A stretch of DNA of 64,000 bases from positions 1 to 64,000 of the forward strand of contig CAZRBV010000013.1 in the NCBI GenBank assembly GCA_964598425.1, written 5' to 3'. The translations under genes and the position numbers were made by a program. Each line of letters starts with the position of its first letter. Position 1 is the stretch's first letter. The stretch comes from UBA12567 sp964598425. GTDB lineage: Bacteria; Planctomycetota; Phycisphaerae; Phycisphaerales; SM1A02. Positions 41,982-50,100 of the stretch are shown here, piece after piece. Below the pieces are notes generated by a model. That model had not been told where the DNA came from. It saw only the letters and a list, made by a program, of their open reading frames with translations, and made no database searches.

Positions 41982-44900
41982 CTTGCCAGTTCTCCTGCCA
42001 AGGGTTGTTCCTGTATCTCGATGACGAGCGCCGAGGGCTCGTTCTTGAAGAGTTCCTCGATCTCGTGCTTGAATGAATCAAAGACTCGCTGCCGGACGAT
42101 CTTGGTGGACGGCGTAAGTTCGCCCCGCTCAAGCGACGGATCGCGTCCGGCGAGAATGACACGCTTGACGCGTTGGTACTTCACTTCGATGCGGGGGTTG
42201 ATCCGAGCAATCTCGCCGGCAAACAGATCGCGGATCGTCGGGTCGGCTGTCAAGACCGGTGCTTGGATGCCCTGCTCGTCTGCCCACGCCCGAAGGCGTG
42301 TAAAGTCAGGAAATACGAGCGTGGAAACGTAGTCCTTGCCACTACCAACTACAACCGCGGTGCCTATGAAGGGCGACTCATTGACAAGCGTGTTCTCGAC
42401 ACGTTGCGGATGCACCTTCTCGCCTGTCGTCAACTTGAAGGCGCCATCCTTCCGCCCCAGAATCCGCAACCCGTCACGCGTGAACTCGCCAAGATCGCCG
42501 GTATGGAACCACCCGTGGTCATCGATCACGCGGGTGGTGGCGTCTTCGTCATCGAGGTATCCCTGCATGACGTTTGGCCCCTGCACCAGGATCTCCTGAT
42601 CACTGTCAACGCGAATCGTCACGCCGGGTATTGGGAAACCAACGTAGCCGCTTCGCCAGGTCCGGTCGGGGCTCGTCACTGTGACGCAGGGAGATGTCTC
42701 GGTCAGTCCCCAACCTTCCAACACCTGAATGTCGTGGTCGCGGTAGGCCTGTTCAACACCGGCCGGCAACGGTGCTCCGGCTGTGAAGACCAGCCGCAGA
42801 CGATCGCTGAAGACCTGCTCCTCGCACGACCTGTTTTCTCGACAGCGATTCAGGAGTGACTGGTGCACTCGCGGCACACTGAAGAAGATCGTCGGGCGGA
42901 ACTGGCTCCAATTGTCGAGCAACCGATCCATGTCGCGGCCGCGAGAGTCATCGAGCCCGAGCGTGCATCCGTTATAGAGTGCCATGAATCGCTCGAAGAG
43001 TCCGCCGAAGCTGTGATGCCACGGCAGGAAACTGAGCAGCACGTCATCGGGATTGATGTCCCAGATCAATGAGATAGCCTTCTGCTGCGATATGAGATTG
43101 CGATGGCTCAGGCAGACGCCCTTGGGCGGGCCGGTCGTGCCCGATGTGTACATGACCATGCAACGGTCGTCAGGCTGAACGGCGTCCACACGGCTCTCAT
43201 ACTCAAGCGCTGGGGCGCCGCCATCGGCCAGGAGGGCATCAAAGTCCACTGCTCCCCACGCTCGCGTTGCCTCGGTGGCGTCCATGCAGAAACACGCCTC
43301 GATGAACTCAAACTGAGACCGATCGATCTTGTCGAGCTGCTTCATGTTTGACACAAAGAGCATCCGTGGCTTGGCGTGTCGCATCACGTATCCCACGAGC
43401 GGCGCCGGGTACCCCGCAAACACCGGAACACTCACAGCTCCGATTGACATGATTGCGAGATCCAGAATCAGCATCTCCACGCGATTTTCAGACACGATGC
43501 CGATCCGATCACCCGCGTGAATCCCCCGATCGATCAGATGCCGCCCAACACGGCCTACCCGGTCCCCGAGTTCAGCCCACGTCATCTCGCACGTATCATC
43601 ACCGTCTCGGAACTGCACGCAGACTCGGTCAGCCCATTTGACACTTCGATCCCGAACCAATACTCCAATCGACGGCTCGTGCTCACCCAGCTCGATTGGC
43701 GAGCCATGCTCTTCCCCGATGCGGCGAATGCCGACCTGCTCATCCAAGCCGTGGGCAGTCAGCTGCGAGTACGCAAGGCACGTGTCCTGCAGAAGCTCCC
43801 GCGTCAGGCGGAATCGATCCTCCGCAGGTTCTCGCAGGAACTCCTCATCAAATGGCCGCACTCCTGCGCGGACGCGAACGAGATAGGTGGCGACAAACTG
43901 CATGATGGCGGCAGCGATCTCGCGGATGTGCGAGCAGCCTGCTCGTCCGCCAAGCCTTGCACCGATTTCATTGAGAACACCGCGCTCAACTCGCAGACCG
44001 ACAAGCTGCTGGGCCGTTCGCTCGACCTCGCTGCAGACCGGAAACGGAGAGCGAATCATGTTTAGATCACTCTGCATGATCTGCCTCTCGGCAACACCAA
44101 TTGTCAGCTCGAGGCGAATGAGATGCTCGCTGTCGTGGAACGTGCCCATTACGACGAGGTGTTCGTCACCATCCTCATACAGATCAATGCTGATGTTTCG
44201 TTGCGCAGCCAGCTTCATATTTCTGCTCCTTCCCCCGCTCGCGTCCCGCTGTCGCCTGTGCTTGATTGCTCTCGCCATCGCCTGCTGCACCTTCCTTGCC
44301 AAGTCACCGAAGAGTGCCCGTTCCTGCTGCATGTCCGCAAGCGCGGCATATCGCTGCAGGGGCGTGAGGATCCATTCTTCATTCGTGAACAACTTGACGC
44401 TCTCCAGCCCTCGATCGAGCGCCGTTGCGAGGTCCTTCACCGAACTGGTGATGTGCCCTTTGAATTTCAGAATCGTCTGGCGATGGCCTTCCCAGATCTG
44501 CTCCCACGTCATCCCCGCGTCGTAGGCGCCGTTCGCCATGCCGACATCGAAGACAGCGCGCGTAATCTGATTGACGAAGTCCTCTTTGGACTCGTCCACA
44601 CACAGATCGCCCATTCGAAGATCGGTGCACTCGCCATCGTCTCGCACCATGTGGATCAAGCCACCGACGTTCAGAACGATCGAGATCATCGCCTTATCAA
44701 ACTCGACCCGGGTCGGAGGAACGTTCTGCGCGTGCTTGAACGGGTAGTCATGGGCATTCAGGATCTCGCCAATCCGTTCCTGCTCAAGCCGACCGCCGCC
44801 CGCGTAAAGGATTGAGCCCTTTTTCTCGAGTACATAGGTCGTGTCCGCCCCATTCCCGCGGCGGCCACCAGCCTGCAGTGAAATCCCACGAACCACGCGA

Positions 44901-45391
44901 GCCTCGATCGCCGATTGAACCTCGGTCGTCACACCCGGCAATCGATCCATGAGCATTGACTCGGTGAGTTGGGCCTGGAACTCAGCAAGCGCCGACTCGA
45001 AGAGCACTCCGTTTGGCAGAATGAGCAGAATTGGCATGTGCTCGCGAACCTGCGCCGGATCCTGCAGCAGACCTCGGCCGGCAAGACTCTCCAGAAACTT
45101 CGTCACTTCACCGGTGAACTGGGAGAGTTGATTCGGATTGCAGCACACAAGGAGCAGCTCGGGGAGGGCTCGCTTGGCATCCGCCTCCAGCAAGTTGGCA
45201 AAGATTCGTCCACGAATTGGCACGACCTGCTGCTGGCCGTGTTCTTCAAGTCGAAGGCGGCCAGCGTCCTTGAGGACTTCGGTGATCCCGTCGCCGCTCA
45301 TTCCGATCAGGCACTCGGCATTCATGTGCCAGAAGAAACCGACACCGAGCGCGCCTGGTGGATGCACGCCGAGATGTCCATGGGTCAGCAT
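41978..45391 (-). CDS. Three-part fusion: ketopantoate-reductase-like + DUF2889-like + AMP-forming acyl-CoA ligase
   Basis: The product has 1137 residues. The ATG at 45391 has a strong AGGAGG 8 bases upstream and overlaps the previous stop. Part 1 (about 1-370) looks like a KPR/Rossmann dehydrogenase: PPGALGVGFFWHM glycine motif, LLVCCNPNQLSQF, and a C-domain FDKAMISIVLNVGGLIHM. Part 2 (about 392-560) resembles DUF2889, found with CoA-related genes from memory: LVVMGTFHDSEHLIRLEL, MIRSPFPVCSEVE, LGGRAGCSHIREI. Part 3 (about 580-1120) is an acyl-CoA synthetase of the long-chain type: YTSGTTGPPKGVCLSHRN, GWGLTETSP, GWFHTGDLGEF, LGRKDGAFKLTTGEKVHP. It may be the aromatic acid CoA ligase, since no other ligase is present. 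An intact ribosome-binding site remains before the ATG of part 2, suggesting a fused pair of genes. Confidence 0.75.
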   Translation of the reverse strand: MLTHGHLGVHPPGALGVGFFWHMNAECLIGMSGDGITEVLKDAGRLRLEEHGQQQVVPIRGRIFANLLEADAKRALPELLLVCCNPNQLSQFTGEVTKFLESLAGRGLLQDPAQVREHMPILLILPNGVLFESALAEFQAQLTESMLMDRLPGVTTEVQSAIEARVVRGISLQAGGRRGNGADTTYVLEKKGSILYAGGGRLEQERIGEILNAHDYPFKHAQNVPPTRVEFDKAMISIVLNVGGLIHMVRDDGECTDLRMGDLCVDESKEDFVNQITRAVFDVGMANGAYDAGMTWEQIWEGHRQTILKFKGHITSSVKDLATALDRGLESVKLFTNEEWILTPLQRYAALADMQQERALFGDLARKVQQAMARAIKHRRQRDASGGRSRNMKLAAQRNISIDLYEDGDEHLVVMGTFHDSEHLIRLELTIGVAERQIMQSDLNMIRSPFPVCSEVERTAQQLVGLRVERGVLNEIGARLGGRAGCSHIREIAAAIMQFVATYLVRVRAGVRPFDEEFLREPAEDRFRLTRELLQDTCLAYSQLTAHGLDEQVGIRRIGEEHGSPIELGEHEPSIGVLVRDRSVKWADRVCVQFRDGDDTCEMTWAELGDRVGRVGRHLIDRGIHAGDRIGIVSENRVEMLILDLAIMSIGAVSVPVFAGYPAPLVGYVMRHAKPRMLFVSNMKQLDKIDRSQFEFIEACFCMDATEATRAWGAVDFDALLADGGAPALEYESRVDAVQPDDRCMVMYTSGTTGPPKGVCLSHRNLISQQKAISLIWDINPDDVLLSFLPWHHSFGGLFERFMALYNGCTLGLDDSRGRDMDRLLDNWSQFRPTIFFSVPRVHQSLLNRCRENRSCEEQVFSDRLRLVFTAGAPLPAGVEQAYRDHDIQVLEGWGLTETSPCVTVTSPDRTWRSGYVGFPIPGVTIRVDSDQEILVQGPNVMQGYLDDEDATTRVIDDHGWFHTGDLGEFTRDGLRILGRKDGAFKLTTGEKVHPQRVENTLVNESPFIGTAVVVGSGKDYVSTLVFPDFTRLRAWADEQGIQAPVLTADPTIRDLFAGEIARINPRIEVKYQRVKRVILAGRDPSLERGELTPSTKIVRQRVFDSFKHEIEELFKNEPSALVIEIQEQPLAGELAR

Positions 45392-46236
45392 TGGCAGCCC
45401 CCTCCTGCAGTGGATCCACACGGCGGCGCCTCGCGCCCTCCCACTGGAGCCGCCGCGCTGCAGCCCTCTCGAGCCATCAGTGCCGCTCCGTACGCCCCAG
45501 CGAACTGCGGGTGTGGTGGCATCAACACTTCGTCATCAAGCACTTCGTTCAATGCAGTCCGCATGGAGGCGCAATGCGCCACAACACCGCCCGTCGCGGC
45601 GACCGGACCGTCATGCGAGGCGATCATCTCGAAGAGCCGCGACGCGATGGAACGGAACAGTCCCCTGGCAATATCCGCAGGGGCCTTCCCTGACTTGATG
45701 CACTCGAGCACTTCGGTCCCGGCAAACACCGTGCAGTAACTGTTGATGACGGTATGGGAATCCGACTCGGCGGCCAGTCGGTCGAGCTCAGGAAGCGTCT
45801 TGCCGAGCTTCACGGCAATCGACTCCAGGAATGTCCCTGTGCCCGCAGCGCACTTGGCATTCATCCGGTAGTCGGCAATCTGCCCGGTGGCGTCGAGGCG
45901 GATCACCTTGGTGTCCTGCCCGCCGATGTCGATGATGTTGCGAACCTGCGGATACCACTCACGCGCGCCCCGCGCGTGGCAGGTGATCTCGGTCAACTTA
46001 CGCGTTGCATCCGGCACCCACTCGCGGCCGTAGCCGGTGGAGATGCATGCCTGGATGTCACCCCGCGTCCCGCCTGCTTCGGTAAGCGCTTCGGAGAGTA
46101 CGCTCGCAGCTGCCTCTTCATAACTGAACCCCGAAGCCACGACGCTCATACCGACAAGTGCTCCGTCATCATCGATGATGACGCACTTGGTCGCCGATGA
46201 TCCGGCATCGATACCAGCAAAGAGAGGCCTCTTCAC
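45385..46236 (-). CDS. Second BcrA/HgdC-type activase ATPase
   Basis: The product has 283 residues, an ASKHA ATPase of the 2-hydroxyacyl-CoA dehydratase activase/BcrA family: AGIDAGSSATKCVII, STGYGREWVPDATRKLTEIT, VRNIIDIGGQDTKVIRL, NAKCAAGTGTFLESIAVKLG, NSYCTVFAGTEVLECI. The conserved Cys ligands of the bridging [4Fe-4S] are present. A GTG start overlaps the preceding gene's stop (GTGA), so it is translationally coupled to the HgdB-like gene and probably activates it. It ends in GGGCQC, a Cys-bearing tail not usual in BcrA or BcrD. This is a distinct lineage from the two reductase activases nearby. Confidence 0.8.
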   Translation of the reverse strand: MKRPLFAGIDAGSSATKCVIIDDDGALVGMSVVASGFSYEEAAASVLSEALTEAGGTRGDIQACISTGYGREWVPDATRKLTEITCHARGAREWYPQVRNIIDIGGQDTKVIRLDATGQIADYRMNAKCAAGTGTFLESIAVKLGKTLPELDRLAAESDSHTVINSYCTVFAGTEVLECIKSGKAPADIARGLFRSIASRLFEMIASHDGPVAATGGVVAHCASMRTALNEVLDDEVLMPPHPQFAGAYGAALMAREGCSAAAPVGGREAPPCGSTAGGGCQC

Positions 46237-47477
46237 GACTGCCGTCCCTCCAACTGCTCGACAAATGCTTCGATGTTCGTCATCGACTGCGCTGTCGAGA
46301 AGAATCTGATGTCGGTCAGGTCGCCATCGAGTACCAGAACCGGCATGCCGAGTTCCTCGCGGACCCGCTGCGCCATGCCGAACCGCGAGTTTGTGTTATT
46401 CGGACATGTTCTGGCGTTGTGGAAGATTGCCCCGTCGATCGAGAACTCGTCAAACATCGACTTGAGGAACCCCTGCTTGTAGACCTCATCACGATTGATG
46501 AAAATCTCCAGGCTCGTGCGAGCCATCCAGTCCAGCGGGTCGCCCCCGTCGTAGTCGGCAAAGGCCCACGAGTTGCAGTAGGTGCTTGCGGCGACGATCG
46601 TCTGAAGGTCGAAGAACTTCTCGGAGAGTTCTCGCATCCTTGGCCAAACCGGCATGCCCTCCCAGTACACACGGAAACGCTCACTCGGAACGGCGCCAAC
46701 GCCATCAACCAGACGTTGCCGCATCTCAGTGAGCAGCGCCTCGTAGAACTCGATGGCTGTGTCGCTACCGCGCATGAGGATCACAGGAGCCATCAGGATG
46801 AGACCGTCCCAGAAACTCAGAGGGGCCGGCCGGGCGCGAGCAGTCTCGAGCACCTCCCGCCACAGCGAACTGGCCTTGCTCGACTTGGCGACCGCCTCTT
46901 CGAGCCGGGCATCGTCCAGTTTCAGACCGAATTGCTGCTCAATCTGCTCGATGAGTTCGCGCAACTGGCCCTTGACAAAGTCGACGTGCGCATCAGTTAC
47001 ATCACCCAGATAGAGCGGCGGCCGCACGCCCAGTATTGCAGCCTCATGTTTACTGGAGAAGAACTTGAACCAGTCCTGCACCTCGCGGCACTGGTTGGTG
47101 TTGTAAGCAAGCAGATCTGGTTTCGGCGGGCCATCAATGTCGTAGATGTCCTGAAGCGGACTCCAACCAGCAAGCGAAGCGCCGATGTCGCTGTTCATGT
47201 ACGAGCACGTTTCTGGGCAATAGCCAGCCCCTACCGCTCGCGGGATGAGTGTATGGCTGACCTTCTGAGCGCCAAGGAGCGCGCCGTGATTCTCCGGGAA
47301 GAACACATCAAACCCGAAGGCCGTCAGAATCTCGGTCGGGCCGACCGACGTACACCAGGCGACTCGTCGCGAGGCATCCTTCGCCGCGGCATCAAGGTCG
47401 ACAAAGTAGTCGCGCATGAGCCCCCTCAGCCGCCTTTGCGACTCGATGGGTACTCGTTTGAGGGCCGTATCTGTCAC
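46233..47477 (-). CDS. HgdB/BcrB-like dehydratase/reductase subunit (second system)
   Basis: The product has 414 residues and belongs to the 2-hydroxyacyl-CoA dehydratase D-component/BcrB family: WCTSVGPTEILTAFGFDVFF, LAYNTNQCREVQDWFKFFSS (Cys), YWEGMPVWPRMRELSEKFF and FHNARTCPNNTNSRFGM (Cys). It is paired with the activase that follows (GTGA overlap). The matching C-type partner subunit is not adjacent; a homodimeric enzyme or one sharing BcrC is possible. It overlaps had at its start by GTGA. The substrate is unknown. Options include a substituted benzoyl-CoA, or a 2-hydroxyacyl-CoA dehydration. Confidence 0.75.
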   Translation of the reverse strand: MTDTALKRVPIESQRRLRGLMRDYFVDLDAAAKDASRRVAWCTSVGPTEILTAFGFDVFFPENHGALLGAQKVSHTLIPRAVGAGYCPETCSYMNSDIGASLAGWSPLQDIYDIDGPPKPDLLAYNTNQCREVQDWFKFFSSKHEAAILGVRPPLYLGDVTDAHVDFVKGQLRELIEQIEQQFGLKLDDARLEEAVAKSSKASSLWREVLETARARPAPLSFWDGLILMAPVILMRGSDTAIEFYEALLTEMRQRLVDGVGAVPSERFRVYWEGMPVWPRMRELSEKFFDLQTIVAASTYCNSWAFADYDGGDPLDWMARTSLEIFINRDEVYKQGFLKSMFDEFSIDGAIFHNARTCPNNTNSRFGMAQRVREELGMPVLVLDGDLTDIRFFSTAQSMTNIEAFVEQLEGRQS

Positions 47478-48496
47478 GGAATCACGATCGACCGCAGTGA
47501 GCAGCCGTCCTTCATCACATCAAATGCGCCCTGAATCTCGTCAAGCGCGAAGCGATGCGTCACGAGCCGCGACACGTCGATCTTGCCCGCTTCCACCATG
47601 CGAATGAGCGGAACGTACTCGCCGGGAGGACATCCGAGCGAACCGACAATCTCCAACTCCTTGAACATGATTTTGCCCGCAACGATGTTGATCTTCTCGT
47701 GCGTGTATCCGACGACGCACATCCGACCGCCGATGCGAACGCTCTCGAACGCCTCTTCGATGGTGCGAGGGTTTCCGATGACTTCCATTGCAATATCGAC
47801 GCCGCCGTCCGTCATCTTCTTGATGGCCTTGCTGGCACGCTCGACTTCGCTGGCATTGACCGTCTCGGCAGCGCCGAGCTCCTTCGCCCACTCCAACTTC
47901 TGTTCATTGAGATCGACGGCGATAACATAGGCCCCTGCTGCAGCGGCAAGTTGCACGGCATTGATGCCGACACCGCCACATCCAAAGACCGCCACGGTGT
48001 CGCCTGGGCGAACCTGGGCGCGGTTTTTGACGGCGTGGAACGGCGTCGAGAGCGCATCAGCGATAATGGAAGCTTCCGCAAGTGGAATCGATTCGGGCAG
48101 GTCCAAAACGTCTTTGGCGGGCACGCAGACGTACTCGGCATAGGCACCGTCGAAATGATTGCCGAGCATCTTCATGTCGGCGCAGATGTTCTCCTTGCCC
48201 ATGCGGCAGAACTTGCACTTGCCACACGTCAAGACCGCAGGAATCAGAACGCGCTGACCGACCCTGAGGTGGTCGACATCGACGCCGACCTCTTCGACGA
48301 TTCCGGATGCCTCGTGGCCGAGTACGATCGGCGGATCCTTGAAGGTCGGAACACCATGTTCGATGTAGTGCAGGTCGGTATGGCAGGCACCGCACGCGGC
48401 GACCTTGACGAGCACCTGGTCAGGACCAACCTGCGGGACGGGGATGTCTTCGACTCGTACGCCTTGCTCGGGGCCGTGGAATACTGCTGCTTTCAT
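47474..48496 (-). CDS. had: 6-Hydroxycyclohex-1-ene-1-carbonyl-CoA dehydrogenase-like zinc alcohol dehydrogenase
   Basis: This is a 340-residue zinc MDR dehydrogenase. The start MKAAVFHGPEQGVRVEDIPV at ATG 48496 matches the family N-terminus; longer upstream reading is spurious. Catalytic zinc region CGACHTDLHYIEHG and GHEASGIVEEVGV; structural zinc CGKCKFCRMGKENIC; Rossmann GCGGVGINAVQLAAAAG. In the benzoyl-CoA pathway of Thauera and Azoarcus, Had is such an MDR enzyme and oxidises 6-hydroxycyclohex-1-ene-1-carbonyl-CoA with NAD+. Position between dch and the HgdB-like gene supports this, although MDR substrate choice cannot be read from sequence. It overlaps the HgdB-like gene by GTGA. Confidence 0.75.
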   Translation of the reverse strand: MKAAVFHGPEQGVRVEDIPVPQVGPDQVLVKVAACGACHTDLHYIEHGVPTFKDPPIVLGHEASGIVEEVGVDVDHLRVGQRVLIPAVLTCGKCKFCRMGKENICADMKMLGNHFDGAYAEYVCVPAKDVLDLPESIPLAEASIIADALSTPFHAVKNRAQVRPGDTVAVFGCGGVGINAVQLAAAAGAYVIAVDLNEQKLEWAKELGAAETVNASEVERASKAIKKMTDGGVDIAMEVIGNPRTIEEAFESVRIGGRMCVVGYTHEKINIVAGKIMFKELEIVGSLGCPPGEYVPLIRMVEAGKIDVSRLVTHRFALDEIQGAFDVMKDGCSLRSIVIP

Positions 48497-48542
48497 GGTG
48501 TTGCTCTCGTTCCTGTGTCTGGATTCGGAAGGACCCGGTTGA

Positions 48543-49313
48543 CTAGGTGTGGCTCCATTCGGGAGCGCGTTTTTCCATGAAGGCGGCGATGCCTTCGTGG
48601 GCGTCATGCAGTTGCATGAGTTCGTTGAGATAGATCTCCTCCGCGGCATCAAGACGCGAAAGAAGTTCGGATTGCATTCCTGCGGTCGTGGCCCGCTTGG
48701 CCATTCGAATCACAGGCCGCGACATGCCGCGAATGCCGTCGACGTAAGCGGCTACGCCTTCGGCGAATTCTTCAGCCCGGAAAAGTTGATTGACCAAGCC
48801 GATTCGGTGCGCCTCGGCGGCCGGGATCGTGGCCCCGACGGCGACCAGTTCGATCGCTTTGCCAAGGCCGATTCGCCATGGGAGAACGGCGGCGGCAACC
48901 GGGGGGAACACGCCAACGTGCACCTCGGGCTGCCCGAACTTTGCTCGCTCTGAAGCGAGCACGATGTCGCAGAAACAGGCCAGCTCGCACCCGCCACCGA
49001 GCGCTGCGCCCTGGACGGTCGCAATGGTGAGGGCATCGGTCGACGCAAGTTTCCGGAAGATGCCGTGGAATCGTTCGATCATGTCCCTGACCTTGTCTTC
49101 GGTATGGTCAGACACATCGACGCCCGCGCTGAAAGCCTTGCCTTCGGCCGCAATCACGATCGCGGAAAGCGTATGGTTATCGACGAGCGTATCGAGCAGC
49201 GTGTTGAACTCTGCCATCATGGGGTTGTCCATGACGTTGAGCGGCGGAAGATTCATCGTGATCGTGGCAACGCCGCCGGTGATATCCAGAGTGAAGTATT
49301 GATAGTCGCTCAT
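48543..49313 (-). CDS. dch: Cyclohexa-1,5-diene-1-carbonyl-CoA hydratase-like crotonase
   Basis: The product has 256 residues, very close to known Dch (about 258 from memory). The start is MSDYQYFTLDITGG; longer upstream reading lies within the SDR gene. Crotonase motifs: VATITMNLPPLNVMDNPMM, EGKAFSAGVDVSDH (oxyanion hole), VQGAALGGGCELACF and WRIGLGKAIELVAVG. It would hydrate cyclohexa-1,5-diene-1-carbonyl-CoA to 6-hydroxycyclohex-1-ene-1-carbonyl-CoA. It lies 13 bases after the SDR gene and 46 bases before had. Function is inferred from gene order in a bcr locus together with length; other enoyl-CoA hydratases would look similar. Confidence 0.75.
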   Translation of the reverse strand: MSDYQYFTLDITGGVATITMNLPPLNVMDNPMMAEFNTLLDTLVDNHTLSAIVIAAEGKAFSAGVDVSDHTEDKVRDMIERFHGIFRKLASTDALTIATVQGAALGGGCELACFCDIVLASERAKFGQPEVHVGVFPPVAAAVLPWRIGLGKAIELVAVGATIPAAEAHRIGLVNQLFRAEEFAEGVAAYVDGIRGMSRPVIRMAKRATTAGMQSELLSRLDAAEEIYLNELMQLHDAHEGIAAFMEKRAPEWSHT

Positions 49314-49326
49314 GACTTTGGGCCTC

Positions 49327-50070
49327 TCAGATGTACTGTCCGCCGTCGACGCGGAGGACTTCCCCGGTGATGAATCTCGCTTGATCACTGCACAGAAAGG
49401 ACACCGCGCCGGCGATGTCCTCAGGCGTTCCGATGCGACCGATCAGGATTTCCGAAGTGGCCTTCTCGAGCGCCTCGGGCGAGAGGTCGTCGAGAATGGA
49501 AGTTTGGATCATTCCCGGCGCAACGGCGTTGACGGTCACGGTCGATCTCGCCAGTTCTTTTGCAAGTGCCTTGGTGAACCCGATGACACCAGCCTTGGCA
49601 GCGGAGTAGTTCGTCTGCCCGAACTTCCCTCTCATACCGTTGATACTGGAGACATTGACGATGGATCCGTACTCCGCGGCCCGCATAATGGGCGCCGCAG
49701 CTCGGGACATATTGAAGACGCCGGTGAGGTCGACGTTGATGACATCGCCCCACTGCTTGTCGGTCATCTTCCAGATGACTTGATCCCGAACAATGCCGGC
49801 ATTGTTGACGAGGATGTCGAGTCCACCTAGCTCAGCCGCGCAGTCTTCCACCGCGCTCTTCGCCTGGTCGGCGTCGGAGACGTTCACGACACGAACCCAG
49901 GACCGCCTGCCAGCTGACTCGATCGAGTCCACTACAGGGGCCGCATCGCGCGGGTCGCCCAGATACACAACGCCTACATCACAACCGTCACGGGCAAGCG
50001 ACTCGGCGATGGCGCGGCCGATTCCAGTTGACCCCCCCGTCACCAATGCTCGCTTGGACGTCCGGTCCAC
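49327..50070 (-). CDS. Short-chain dehydrogenase (acetoacetyl-CoA reductase/BadH-like)
   Basis: The product has 247 residues of the classical SDR type: LVTGGSTGIGRAIAESLARD, LVNNAGIVRDQVIWKM, NVSSINGMRGKFGQTNYSAAKAG (Ser, Tyr, Lys) and VDGGQYI ending. The start is a GTG at 50070 (VDRTSKRALV) preceded by GGGAGGCG, which decides it over longer reading. It resembles FabG/PhaB and the SDRs of benzoate loci (BadH in Rhodopseudomonas is an SDR that oxidises 2-hydroxycyclohexanecarboxyl-CoA; Bzd clusters also carry an SDR). The likely role is oxidation of 3-hydroxyacyl-CoA in the lower pathway. The exact substrate is unknown. It follows oah by 30 bases. Confidence 0.65.
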   Translation of the reverse strand: MDRTSKRALVTGGSTGIGRAIAESLARDGCDVGVVYLGDPRDAAPVVDSIESAGRRSWVRVVNVSDADQAKSAVEDCAAELGGLDILVNNAGIVRDQVIWKMTDKQWGDVINVDLTGVFNMSRAAAPIMRAAEYGSIVNVSSINGMRGKFGQTNYSAAKAGVIGFTKALAKELARSTVTVNAVAPGMIQTSILDDLSPEALEKATSEILIGRIGTPEDIAGAVSFLCSDQARFITGEVLRVDGGQYI

Positions 50071-50100
50071 AATGCGCCTCCCTGAACTGCTGCGCCTCAA

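Noticed and set aside
46197..47534. A 445-residue plus-strand open frame opposite the HgdB-like gene
   Set aside because: It lies wholly over a gene with conserved BcrB-family motifs, and its own translation has no recognised motif or ribosome-binding site.
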